A stretch of DNA of 15,853 nucleotides from Pseudobdellovibrionaceae bacterium (GTDB lineage: Bacteria; Bdellovibrionota; Bdellovibrionia; Bdellovibrionales; JAMPXM01), in assembly GCA_913776405.1 (NCBI GenBank), contig CAJYOV010000139.1, forward strand, positions 1 through 15,853. Direction: 5' to 3'. Under the pieces are notes generated by a model. It did not search any database. It worked only from the letters and a program-made list of their open reading frames with translations, and was not told the DNA's origin. The position numbers were made by a program, and so were the translations under genes. Shown here piece by piece: positions 7,858 to 15,085 of the stretch. Within the stretch, counting starts at the first letter, position 1; every line of letters begins with the position of its first letter.

Positions 7858-9468
7858 TTACTTAAGATCGACGCCGTAGAAAGCGTCTGTACCGAGAGGG
7901 CTCATCTTGTAGCCTTGAACGTTCTTCGTCATCGCGCGGAACGCTTTTGAGTGCGCGAGTGTCACCCAAGGCGCTTGCGATTTGAAGACGATCTGAGCCT
8001 CTTGATAAAGCTTCGTACGCGCTTTTTGATCCGAGCCTACTTTTGCCTGATCGATTAATTTCTCGAACGGCTGGTAGCACCAACGCGAGTAGTTCGAACC
8101 GTTCTTTGCGGCTTCGCAGCTCAAAAGAACGCTTAAGAAGTTATCTGGATCGCCGTTATCACCTGTCCAACCCATCATGATGAGTTGGTGCTGACCCGCG
8201 CGCGCTTTATCAAGGTACGCACCCCAATCAAACGTTTGGAGATCGGCTTTGATGCCCACTTTAGCGAGATCGGCTTGCATCATCTCGCCCATTTTTTTGC
8301 CATTTGGATTGTAAGGGCGCGAAACCGGCATGTACCAAAGAGTCGTCTGGAAGCCGTTCGGGAAGCCTGCCTTGGTCAAAAGCTGTTTTGATTTAGCGAT
8401 GTCGAAATCGTCGTCGACGGTCTTTTCGTTGTAAGACCACATTGTCGGCGGGATCGGGTTTTTTGCGACAACGGCATTACCGAGATAGATCGCGTCGATG
8501 TACGACTGACGATTCAAAGCGTGCGCAAGTGCTTTACGAACTTCGAGCTTATCGAACGGCGGCTTCGTCACGTTGATACCGAGGTAGGCAACGTTTAAGC
8601 CCTCTTGCTCCATCACCGTGATTTTTGAATCCGCGCGAAGCGCTTTCAAATCGGTCGGAGGCGGCTCAGCGACGAAGTGGCACTCACCGCGTTTCAATTT
8701 CTGAATGCGGACGTTTGGATCTTTCGTGATCGCGAAAACGAGGCGATCAAGTGGTGACTTGCCTTCGAAGTAAGTCGGGTTTGCTTCGTAGCGAATTTCG
8801 CTGTCTTTGCGGTAGCTCTTCCAAACGAAAGGGCCCGTGCCGACAGGTTGAATGTCCATCATCTCTTGCTTTTTTGCTTTTAAGAGTTGATCGCCGTATT
8901 CAGCCGACAAGATGCTCGCGAAATCCATCGCCATGTTTGCGATGATCGGTGCTTCCGCGCGCGTGAGCACGAACTTCACCGTGTGATCGTCGACTTTATC
9001 GATCGACTTGATGAGTTTGTTCATGTCCATTGACGTGAAGTACTCGTAAACGCCGCCGCTCACTTTGTTGTACGGGTGGTCCGCTTTTAACATTCGGTTG
9101 AACGTGAAGAGAACATCGTCCGCATTGAACGGACGTGTCGGCGTAAAATACGGCGTCGTGTGGAATTGTACGTTCTTACGGAGGTGGAACGTGATTGTCT
9201 TGCCGTCTTTCGAGACGTCCCATTTCTCTGCGAGAGATGGGATCACTTTCGTTGTGCCACGTTCAAAATCGACCAAGCGATTGTAGACCGGACGCGAGCT
9301 TGCGTTGAATGTCGCACCGTCGGTGCCAAGCTGCGGGTTGAATGTCTTTGGGCTGGCTTCAGAGCAGTAAACAAAAGTTTTTGCTGCTTGAGCCTGCTGG
9401 CTGAATGCCGCTGTGGCAAGGAGCCCCAAAGCTGGGATCAAAGCGAGTTTCATGAAGTTTTGACGCAT
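7858..9468 (-). CDS. dppA: Periplasmic dipeptide-binding protein DppA
   Basis: This is the substrate-binding protein that captures dipeptides in the periplasm and hands them to DppBC. The 536 residues begin with a signal peptide (MRQNFMKLALIPALGLLATA, then AFSQQAQA) cut near residue 28. The mature start KTFVYCSEASPKTFNPQLGT closely matches E. coli DppA. The ligand-site stretch MMGWTGDNGDPDNF (about 431-444) and the phrases KVSGGVYEYF, AMDFASILS, IPPTMWSYN and RPYNPN are typical of DppA rather than OppA, which is why I name it a dipeptide system. The ATG at 9468 has GGAG five bases upstream; the GTG three bases earlier is too close to that site. It is the first gene of the importer operon. The 78-base gap to ung holds no convincing promoter, so read-through from ung is possible. 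Confidence 0.96.
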   Translation of the reverse strand: MRQNFMKLALIPALGLLATAAFSQQAQAAKTFVYCSEASPKTFNPQLGTDGATFNASSRPVYNRLVDFERGTTKVIPSLAEKWDVSKDGKTITFHLRKNVQFHTTPYFTPTRPFNADDVLFTFNRMLKADHPYNKVSGGVYEYFTSMDMNKLIKSIDKVDDHTVKFVLTRAEAPIIANMAMDFASILSAEYGDQLLKAKKQEMMDIQPVGTGPFVWKSYRKDSEIRYEANPTYFEGKSPLDRLVFAITKDPNVRIQKLKRGECHFVAEPPPTDLKALRADSKITVMEQEGLNVAYLGINVTKPPFDKLEVRKALAHALNRQSYIDAIYLGNAVVAKNPIPPTMWSYNEKTVDDDFDIAKSKQLLTKAGFPNGFQTTLWYMPVSRPYNPNGKKMGEMMQADLAKVGIKADLQTFDWGAYLDKARAGQHQLIMMGWTGDNGDPDNFLSVLLSCEAAKNGSNYSRWCYQPFEKLIDQAKVGSDQKARTKLYQEAQIVFKSQAPWVTLAHSKAFRAMTKNVQGYKMSPLGTDAFYGVDLK

Positions 9469-9546
9469 CACATCTCCGGCGGTCTGTTAGCTTTCATTAA
9501 GGACCTTCGAGACTTAGCGACAATGGACCGAAAGTTCAAGGAATCG

Positions 9547-10308
9547 TTAGTGAGCGGAGTCCTTTACGGGTGGCAAACTCCAATCGATCGGCTTCTTGCC
9601 GTGCTTCTCGAGATACGCGTTAATTTTTGAAAACGGCTTCGAGCCGAAAAAGCCGCGTGAGGCCGAGAGCGGCGAAGGGTGTACGCCTTCAAGAACGAGA
9701 TGTTTTTTTCGATCAATGAAGGCCCCTTTCTTCTGCGCATAACTACCCCACAGTAGGAAAACTAAGCCTTCTCGCTTTTCAGCCAGAGCGTGAATCGCTT
9801 GATCGGTGAATTTCTCCCACCCGTGTTTTTGATGCGAAGCCGCTTCGCCTTCGCGCACGGTCAAAACCGCGTTGAGAAGAAGCACGCCTTGCGCAGCCCA
9901 ATGCTCGAGATAACCATGGGTTGGTCTCTTCAAACCCACGTCTGCTTCTAGCTCTTTGAAGATGTTGAGGAGTGAAGGCGGAGGTCTTACACCCGGCTTC
10001 ACTGAAAACGAAAGTCCATGAGCCTGGCCCGGGCCGTGATACGGGTCCTGACCAATGATAACGACCTTCACCTTTTCAAACGGAGTCGCATCGAAGGCCG
10101 CGAACCATTCGCTTGGTTTTGGATAGACCCTTTTGCCGGCTTTGATCTCCGCTTTCAGAAAAGCGCGGAGCTCTTGCATGTAAGGTGCTGAGAATTCATC
10201 GACGAGTTGGCGTTTCCAACTTTCTTCGAGTTTGACATCGACGTCTGCGAGGCCCGGCGCGATTGGATCTTGCTTTAATAACGCGCTGGGATTGTTTTGC
10301 TCTTTCAA
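9547..10308 (-). CDS. ung: Uracil-DNA glycosylase, family 1
   Basis: The enzyme removes uracil from DNA at the start of base excision repair. All family-1 landmarks are present: the catalytic water-activating loop [18 protein letters not shown] (catalytic Asp88 in the numbering used here), [23 protein letters not shown], and the DNA-intercalation loop [14 protein letters not shown] place the start at TTG 10308 because a strong GGAGGGG (10313-10319, minus strand) stands just upstream at correct spacing. This gives 253 residues against about 229 in E. coli. An ATG at 10377 would add 23 residues but has no ribosome binding site, and the added residues (SEPKRRG and similar) match nothing in the family. 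It is divergent from mpg, another DNA glycosylase, and lies 78 bases upstream of dppA on the same strand. Confidence 0.96.
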   Translation of the reverse strand: MKEQNNPSALLKQDPIAPGLADVDVKLEESWKRQLVDEFSAPYMQELRAFLKAEIKAGKRVYPKPSEWFAAFDATPFEKVKVVIIGQDPYHGPGQAHGLSFSVKPGVRPPPSLLNIFKELEADVGLKRPTHGYLEHWAAQGVLLLNAVLTVREGEAASHQKHGWEKFTDQAIHALAEKREGLVFLLWGSYAQKKGAFIDRKKHLVLEGVHPSPLSASRGFFGSKPFSKINAYLEKHGKKPIDWSLPPVKDSAH

Positions 10309-10312
10309 GATT

Positions 10313-10319
10313 CCCCTCC
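10313..10319 (-). promoter_or_regulatory. Ribosome binding site that fixes a TTG start for ung
   Basis: The minus strand reads GGAGGGG here, followed four bases later by TTG at 10308-10306. It is one of the strongest Shine-Dalgarno matches in the window and favours the TTG over the upstream ATG at 10377, which has none. Confidence 0.7.
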
Positions 10320-10353
10320 GCTTCGGCTCTGAACCTGCCAGGCTGACTCGCGC

Positions 10354-10382
10354 TTGTCCATCGTTCGAAGCGCACATAGATT
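10354..10382 (+). promoter_or_regulatory. Possible sigma-70-type promoter of mpg
   Basis: TTGTCC (10354-10359) and TAGATT (10377-10382) are separated by 17 bases and match the housekeeping consensus at four of six positions each. Transcription would begin about 7-8 bases after the -10 box, right at the ATG at 10391, giving a leaderless message. This agrees with the absence of any ribosome binding site for mpg. The match is modest and could be chance. Confidence 0.35.
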
Positions 10383-10390
10383 GTGTGTCG

Positions 10391-11002
10391 ATGAGTTTTC
10401 TTCTTCCGCTCGAATTTTATCAACGAGACACCACAAAGGTGGCGAAAGAACTTTTAGGTAAAGTGCTTGTTCACCTCGCACCTGATGGAACACGCGTTTC
10501 GGGCCGTATCGTCGAAACAGAAGCGTACCTTGGCGCCGATGATCGCGCCGCGCATACGTTTGGCGGGCGAAAAACAGAGCGAACGAAAACGATGTTTCTC
10601 GCTGGCGGTTACTCATACGTCTATCTCATCTACGGCATGTACAACTGCTTAAACGCAGTGACCCGCATGGAAGGCGATCCCGAAGCTGTTTTGATTCGCG
10701 CGATCGAGCCGCTCGAAGGCCTCGACATTATGAAAGCTCGAAGACCAAATGCGAAGCGAGTCATCGAATTGACTAGTGGTCCGGGCAGGCTCTGTTCGGC
10801 TTTGGCCATTGATAAAAAAAGCAACGCTTTGTTGCTCGATCGGCGTCCACTTTTTATTGAAGACGGGCTTCGCGTGCCCCCGTCAAAGATTATCGCTTCA
10901 CCTCGAATCGGCGTCGACTACGCTGGAGAAGCCGCCCAATGGCCTCTCAGATTCTCCGAGAAGGATAACGTTTTCGTGTCCAAACCTCCACGATCCAAAT
11001 AG
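10391..11002 (+). CDS. mpg: 3-methyladenine DNA glycosylase, AAG/MPG family
   Basis: The enzyme flips out and removes alkylated purines such as 3-methyladenine and hypoxanthine. The 203 residues are a normal bacterial length. The core matches human AAG in register: [10 protein letters not shown] contains Glu44 and Tyr46 (human Glu125 and Tyr127), His55 matches His136, and VYLIYGMY contains Tyr78 and Tyr81 (human Tyr159 and the intercalating Tyr162). [12 protein letters not shown] (about residues 125-136) is the usual second signature. ATG 10391 begins [14 protein letters not shown], the expected amino end. GTG 10385 in the same frame is an alternative, and a longer reading from 10232 would run over ung and is rejected. 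No ribosome binding site is seen. It is divergent from ung. A weak 5-bp hairpin (AGGTC/GACCT near 11076-11091) lies downstream but lacks a good T-tract. Confidence 0.94.
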   Translation: MSFLLPLEFYQRDTTKVAKELLGKVLVHLAPDGTRVSGRIVETEAYLGADDRAAHTFGGRKTERTKTMFLAGGYSYVYLIYGMYNCLNAVTRMEGDPEAVLIRAIEPLEGLDIMKARRPNAKRVIELTSGPGRLCSALAIDKKSNALLLDRRPLFIEDGLRVPPSKIIASPRIGVDYAGEAAQWPLRFSEKDNVFVSKPPRSK

Positions 11003-11158
11003 TTTCCATTTCTTCACCCGCTTCACACCAGGAATGGGTTTTTACTTCGCTCTCTTTCGACATGATTCTTAAGAGAGGTCCACCAAGACCTTTCAGTCCA
11101 ACGGTTCATTTCATCCTGCAAAGCGATCATTCATTCGTATGAGAGGAGGGTTAGAGCT

Positions 11159-11533
11159 ATGAATTTTAATACCGACGCCCACGATTCACATCCGAGCGCT
11201 GAAAACGATCCCGAATTGAAGGCTTTTATCTATCAACATCTGGTCGATCTTCAGCCGTACCTGGCCGCAGAATCTCAAATCGCGGTTCTGGTACCTCAAA
11301 CGGTTCTCGTTGACGATGACGATGAGGATGAAGAGTCACTCAGTTTAGTCGCGACTCTTGGCGAATACCGCCTAGAGGCTGAAGGGCATGGCGACGACCT
11401 CTACGATGCTTTTCTCGATGCGAAAAAGAAAATGATGGTTCAGCTCGAAGATTGGTACCTCAACTCAATCGATACGAGCGAGCGTGACAACGATATTCAA
11501 GCTGTGATTGAGGGTCGTTACCTCGTTCACTAA
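11159..11533 (+). CDS. Small acidic protein with HPF/RaiA-like layout
   Basis: The 124-residue protein starts at ATG 11159 behind a strong AGGAGG (11144-11149, 9-base spacing). Its order of elements resembles ribosome hibernation factors of the S30AE fold: helix 1 PELKAFIYQHLVDLQPYL (18-35), strand QIAVLVPQTVL (40-50), an acidic loop DDDDEDEE (52-59), strands SLSLVATLGEYRLEAEG (60-76), and a last helix DDLYDAFLDAKKKMMVQLED (79-98). This last helix is like the DLYxAIDxxxDKLxxQL helix of HPF. It differs from known HPF proteins by its strong negative charge, which would oppose binding to rRNA. It could instead be a regulatory or partner-binding relative. The assignment rests on pattern only. The 156 bases before it contain no recognised promoter. 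The histidine-kinase ORF follows within 14-41 bases. Confidence 0.85.
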   Translation: MNFNTDAHDSHPSAENDPELKAFIYQHLVDLQPYLAAESQIAVLVPQTVLVDDDDEDEESLSLVATLGEYRLEAEGHGDDLYDAFLDAKKKMMVQLEDWYLNSIDTSERDNDIQAVIEGRYLVH

Positions 11534-11574
11534 GTTCTTCGCCTCTTTTGGAACTCGTGATAGATCATTCCGAC

Positions 11575-13788
11575 ATGATCGAAGCGGGTTCAAGCCTCTT
11601 TAAATTAACGAGCGACGTCGTTTTCATTTTCGATGGAACTGGTCGAATCAAGGCTGCCAATCCGGCGGCTTGCTCTCGTCTTCGTGTCGCTCACGAGAGC
11701 TTAGTAGGCGCTTCCATTTTCAATCTGATTTTCAGCGAAGGTCGAAAGCTGCGTGAAGCTCTTCGCGCAAGTCTCGTCGACCGCGAAGGCATCGTTCTTG
11801 ATTTCATCTTGCCCGACAAAAGCTTCCTCTTACTGAAGTGCTGTCTTGAATTTGATCCGATCTCTGGTGACACAGCTCTCGTCGGCCATCTCTTCATCCC
11901 CCTTCAAGAAGAAGAGCACTTGCGTTGGCGCCTGGCGCTTGAAAGCACCGATGCCGGATTCTGGGGTTGCGACATCAACGCAAATCTTATGTATTTCTCG
12001 TCTCGGTTCGAAGAGATGCTCGGTTATGAAGTCGGCGAATTGACCCCAAACTGGGAAACGCTTCTTAGCACTGTCTATCCGGATGACCGCGCGATGGTGG
12101 ATGAGAACGTGCGCCGCTTCAATGCTTCAAGCGATTATTCTTATCGCTATGAAGTTCGTTTACTGAAAAAGAATGGCGACTTTTTGTGGGTGCTCGCGAT
12201 GGGCGCTCGAATGAAGGACCCTGCAGGCAACGATCTCGCAAACGGTTGGCGCATCGATATTCACGACCGCAAAATGATGGAGATGAAGCTTCGCGCCTCC
12301 GAAGAGAAAAGCCGCACGCTTCTTCAATCTTTGCCCGATCTGATTTTCGTTTATGACCGCGATGGTCGGTACCTCGAGGCTCACGCACCGAAAGACATGC
12401 CACTTTTAGTTCCCGAGTCAGAACTTTTGGGCAAGTCGGCGACCACCCTTCTCCCAGAGAACTTGGCGGCAAAAACGCTCTCTGCCGTTCGCGATGCAAT
12501 CGATCATGGTAAAGAGACGACGTTCGAATATGAAATGACGTTTCCAGAAGGCCCCGGTTTCTTCGAGGCACGGATCGCGCGCAACTACGACGGCCAGACC
12601 GCTCTTTGCGTGATTCGCAACATCACCGAGAGCCGCATGGCTCAGGCTGCTAAGAAGCAGTCCGAGATGCGCCTTCACGACTTTCTCGAAAATTGCCCGG
12701 CCGTTCTTTTTAACCTGAAGTTGAGTGGCGGCGAGCCGGTTTACACGTTCGTCGGCGGGCGTGTCTCTGAACTTTTCGATATCACCGCAGAAGAAATGAT
12801 CGGCCGACCGCTAGCCTCCAATGAACCGCCGTTCATTCACCCTGAAGACTTTCAAAGTGCGAAGGATGCAATTGAGCGAGCCGCTGCGACGATGAGCAGT
12901 GTTCAGTGGACCGGCCGCTTCATTCTGAAGTCGGGCCAAATTCGCTGGGTGAACTCGATCTGTCGTGTGAGATACACGGACGACGGCACGTTGATTTTCT
13001 CAGGCATCTCGATGGATATCACGCATGAGCGCATGCTCGCCGAGAAAGTGCGCGAGCAGCAGGCGCTCATGAGTTCTTCCGCGCGCTTGGCGTCTCTTGG
13101 CGAGATGGCGGGCGGTATCGCGCATGAGATCAACAACCCTTTGACTGTCGCTCATGCGCATGCGGCACGCCTACGCGATCTCGCTCAAAACGGTAAGCCC
13201 CTCGATCGCGATGCCATCATTCACGCAACTGAGAAGATCGAAGCCGTTTGCATGCGCATTAGTCGCATCATTGCGGGCCTTCGCTCGATCGCAAGAGATG
13301 GCGAGAACGATCGCTTCACGTTCGTTTCACTTGCACCGATCGTCGGCGACGCCCTCTCACTTTGCTCTGAAAAACTGCGGCACCGTCAGATCGATTTCCG
13401 CGTCAGCAAAGTGCCAGAGGCGCTTAAGATCGAATGTCGATCCGTGCAGATAAGCCAGATTCTCGTGAACCTGCTTCTGAATGCGCAGTATGCAGTCGAC
13501 TCAAAAACAAGCGGCGATCGCTGGGTTGCGCTCGAGATCGTCGATCTCGAATCTCACGTTGAAATGCGTGTGAGTGATTCAGGCGCCGGCATCCCGAAAC
13601 AGCTTCGCGAGAAGATTTTCGACCCGTTCTTCACCACCAAAGAAGTCGGCAAGGGAACAGGCTTAGGATTAAGCGTTTCAGCCAGTATCGCCCGTGCTCA
13701 CGAGGGCGTTTTGTACCTAGATACGTCTGCTCAGAACACGACTTTTGTGCTTCGTTTGCCGAAACGCCAAGACCGCGGCCAGGTCTAA
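11575..13788 (+). CDS. Soluble sensor histidine kinase with four PAS domains
   Basis: From ATG 11575 the product is 737 residues with no membrane segment, so it senses a signal in the cytoplasm. Four PAS domains follow each other: about residues 5-110, 119-240 (PAS_3-like, [15 protein letters not shown]), 245-365 ([16 protein letters not shown]) and 370-490 ([12 protein letters not shown]). Then comes the dimerisation/phosphoacceptor segment [18 protein letters not shown] with His517, and an NtrB-like ATPase domain: N box [12 protein letters not shown] (Asn636), G1 VSDSGAGIP (from about 666), F box FDPFFTTK and G2 [11 protein letters not shown]. No response regulator or receiver domain is in the window, so it looks orphan. 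The start is uncertain: TTG 11548 and GTG 11557 are alternatives, and none has a clear ribosome binding site. Its close spacing to the HPF-like gene suggests co-transcription. Confidence 0.93.
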   Translation: MIEAGSSLFKLTSDVVFIFDGTGRIKAANPAACSRLRVAHESLVGASIFNLIFSEGRKLREALRASLVDREGIVLDFILPDKSFLLLKCCLEFDPISGDTALVGHLFIPLQEEEHLRWRLALESTDAGFWGCDINANLMYFSSRFEEMLGYEVGELTPNWETLLSTVYPDDRAMVDENVRRFNASSDYSYRYEVRLLKKNGDFLWVLAMGARMKDPAGNDLANGWRIDIHDRKMMEMKLRASEEKSRTLLQSLPDLIFVYDRDGRYLEAHAPKDMPLLVPESELLGKSATTLLPENLAAKTLSAVRDAIDHGKETTFEYEMTFPEGPGFFEARIARNYDGQTALCVIRNITESRMAQAAKKQSEMRLHDFLENCPAVLFNLKLSGGEPVYTFVGGRVSELFDITAEEMIGRPLASNEPPFIHPEDFQSAKDAIERAAATMSSVQWTGRFILKSGQIRWVNSICRVRYTDDGTLIFSGISMDITHERMLAEKVREQQALMSSSARLASLGEMAGGIAHEINNPLTVAHAHAARLRDLAQNGKPLDRDAIIHATEKIEAVCMRISRIIAGLRSIARDGENDRFTFVSLAPIVGDALSLCSEKLRHRQIDFRVSKVPEALKIECRSVQISQILVNLLLNAQYAVDSKTSGDRWVALEIVDLESHVEMRVSDSGAGIPKQLREKIFDPFFTTKEVGKGTGLGLSVSASIARAHEGVLYLDTSAQNTTFVLRLPKRQDRGQV

Positions 13789-13868
13789 CTCTGCGCGATG
13801 TTCGGTCTTTTCAAGGGCTTAGATCGCGCCCCAAAAAATCGGTCCAGTTCTCAAATTTGGCGTCTTGA

Positions 13869-13934
13869 CTTACACGTTTCTTGAGCCTAACTTACATGTA
13901 ACTTACACTTCTCTTACACCTGACTTACACAGAA
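13869..13934 (+). promoter_or_regulatory. Six tandem 11-bp direct repeats (CTTACAC-N4) upstream of lexA
   Basis: Six units of exactly 11 bp start at 13869, 13880, 13891, 13902, 13913 and 13924. Each begins with CTT. Units 1, 4, 5 and 6 read CTTACAC, unit 3 reads CTTACAT and unit 2 is degenerate (CTTGAGC); the last four bases vary. One unit per helical turn places every half-site on the same DNA face. Unit 3 also contains the palindrome TTACATGTAA (13892-13901). Bdellovibrio LexA is known to use TTAC half-sites, and alphaproteobacterial LexA uses direct repeats at 11-bp spacing, so a LexA operator is likely. An 11-bp repeat also fits PhoB/OmpR-type regulators. The array ends 97 bases before the lexA start. 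Confidence 0.8.
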
Positions 13935-13960
13935 AAGTCGGTTTAAGGGTTGATCGAGTG

Positions 13961-13975
13961 ACTGATCAGTGTAAG
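13961..13975 (+). promoter_or_regulatory. Palindrome and inverted CTTACAC copy in the lexA leader
   Basis: ACTGATCAGT (13961-13970) is a perfect 10-bp palindrome. It overlaps GTGTAAG (13969-13975), the reverse complement of the CTTACAC half-site repeated upstream. The inverted copy faces the array across about 35 bases, so it may be a separate operator near the promoter or a contact for DNA looping. The lexA -10 and -35 boxes cannot be assigned with confidence in this stretch. Confidence 0.5.
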
Positions 13976-14031
13976 TTATGGGTACTGCTCTCTAGCTTGC
14001 TTAATCGAGACTGCTTCAATCGAGGTTATGG

Positions 14032-14985
14032 ATGACAAAAACAACCGACACAAAAAACTCGAAATCTTCGACTCGCAAACTTGCCGTCGTGAAAGCTCCC
14101 ACTGCAACGACTGCAAAACGCGCAACGACGAAGTCGGCTGAAAAAGCATCCACTTTCGAAGAAGACACAATCAGCAACGTTCGCGCCGAAGCACCACTTC
14201 CTTTATCTCTAAAAGAAAAAGGCGTTCTCGAATTCTTAGAGCAATACATGGCACACAAAGGTGTGTCGCCTACGTACCAAGAAATTTGCTCGCACTTTGG
14301 TTTTGCTAGCTACAACTCGGTTCAGCGCTATTTGAAACAGCTCGAATCGAAAGGGTACATCCGCCTTCCGTGGGCAAACCAAAAGCGCGCGATTACACTG
14401 CTTCATCCAGCAGCGGCTCTTCAAAAATCAATCGTCTCTCGCGGCGGCGACGACTCTCCAACACCAGTTGGCGACTCGCTGACTCCTGCAATCATGCCGA
14501 TCGAAGCTCTGTCGCTTCCACTCTTAGGTCGCGTTGCAGCTGGTGCGCCGATCGAAGCCGTCGAGCACGATGAGTTTATCGAAGTTCCGGCATCGCTCGT
14601 TCGTCACGCTGACCGCACTTATGCTCTTCGTGTTCAAGGCCAGTCGATGATCGACGACGGCATTCTCGATGGCGATGTGATTTTGGTTCAACGCCAAAAC
14701 ACAGCCCAAAACGGCGAGATCGTGGTCGCAATGGTCGGCGAAGAAGCGACTGTAAAACGCTTCTACGCTCACCGTGGCGCAAAAAATATCCCTCAAGAAG
14801 CGATCAATGCGCTCTTTGAACGGATGGGCTTCGAGACCGACAGCGACGAAGACTCAGCCGGTCCGAACATCGATAAAATGATTGAACTTAGACCTGCAAA
14901 CTCAACGATGGCCCCAATGTGGTTTGACCCGAGCGAAATTCAACTTCGCGGCGTGGTCGTAGGGCTCATCCGCCGATTCGTGTAA
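14032..14985 (+). CDS. lexA: LexA SOS repressor with extended N terminus
   Basis: LexA represses SOS genes and cleaves itself when RecA filaments form on damaged DNA. The product has 317 residues against about 200 usual. A winged-helix DNA-binding domain spans about 57-124 (SPTYQEICSHFGFASYNSVQ is the recognition region). The cleavage site is Ala170-Gly171 in GRVAAGAP, the catalytic Ser is 205 in GQSMIDDG and the catalytic Lys is 242 in ATVKRFY. The Ser-Lys spacing of 37 equals that in E. coli (119 and 156). Extra parts are a Lys/Thr/Ala/Ser-rich head (1-55), a longer hinge (about 125-157) and an insertion of roughly 30 residues after the Lys (about 247-280, acidic at its end). The ATG at 14032 has GAGG at 6 bases. 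It lies downstream of the repeat array and upstream of imuA. Confidence 0.97.
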   Translation: MTKTTDTKNSKSSTRKLAVVKAPTATTAKRATTKSAEKASTFEEDTISNVRAEAPLPLSLKEKGVLEFLEQYMAHKGVSPTYQEICSHFGFASYNSVQRYLKQLESKGYIRLPWANQKRAITLLHPAAALQKSIVSRGGDDSPTPVGDSLTPAIMPIEALSLPLLGRVAAGAPIEAVEHDEFIEVPASLVRHADRTYALRVQGQSMIDDGILDGDVILVQRQNTAQNGEIVVAMVGEEATVKRFYAHRGAKNIPQEAINALFERMGFETDSDEDSAGPNIDKMIELRPANSTMAPMWFDPSEIQLRGVVVGLIRRFV

Positions 14986-15027
14986 GCGAACCGACGAAGC
15001 TTTAACACCAAGATAGTTACGGAACAC

Positions 15028-15046
15028 GGCTCTCTTTTCGAGAGCC
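15028..15046 (+). other. Hairpin between lexA and imuA
   Basis: GGCTCTC (15028-15034) and GAGAGCC (15040-15046) form a perfect 7-bp stem with loop TTTTC in the 100-base gap after lexA. No T-run follows, so it is not a normal intrinsic terminator. It could stabilise the lexA message or reduce read-through into imuA. No TTAC-type operator is seen in this gap, which suggests that imuA is transcribed from the lexA promoter. Confidence 0.55.
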
Positions 15047-15073
15047 CAAGGGCGAAGTGCGTGTGCATTTCGT

Positions 15074-15079
15074 AAGGGG
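15074..15079 (+). promoter_or_regulatory. Ribosome binding site that fixes a TTG start for imuA
   Basis: AAGGGG lies six bases before TTG 15086. An in-frame TGA at 15080-15082 excludes any earlier start, and the next in-frame ATG is over 100 codons downstream, so the TTG is almost certainly the start. Confidence 0.75.
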
Positions 15080-15085
15080 TGAACT

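Noticed and set aside
9469..9546. Promoter of the dpp operon in the ung-dppA gap
   Set aside because: TTGAAC and TTGTCG are present on the minus strand, but no -10 box at acceptable spacing matches at more than about half of its positions.
9986..9992. Single CTTACAC inside ung
   Set aside because: One isolated 7-mer within coding sequence, with no neighbour at 11-bp spacing.
13793..13829. Inverted repeat GCGCGAT/ATCGCGC after the kinase gene as a terminator
   Set aside because: The loop is 23 bases and the stem is followed by CCCAAAAAATC, not a T-run, so it does not look like an intrinsic terminator.
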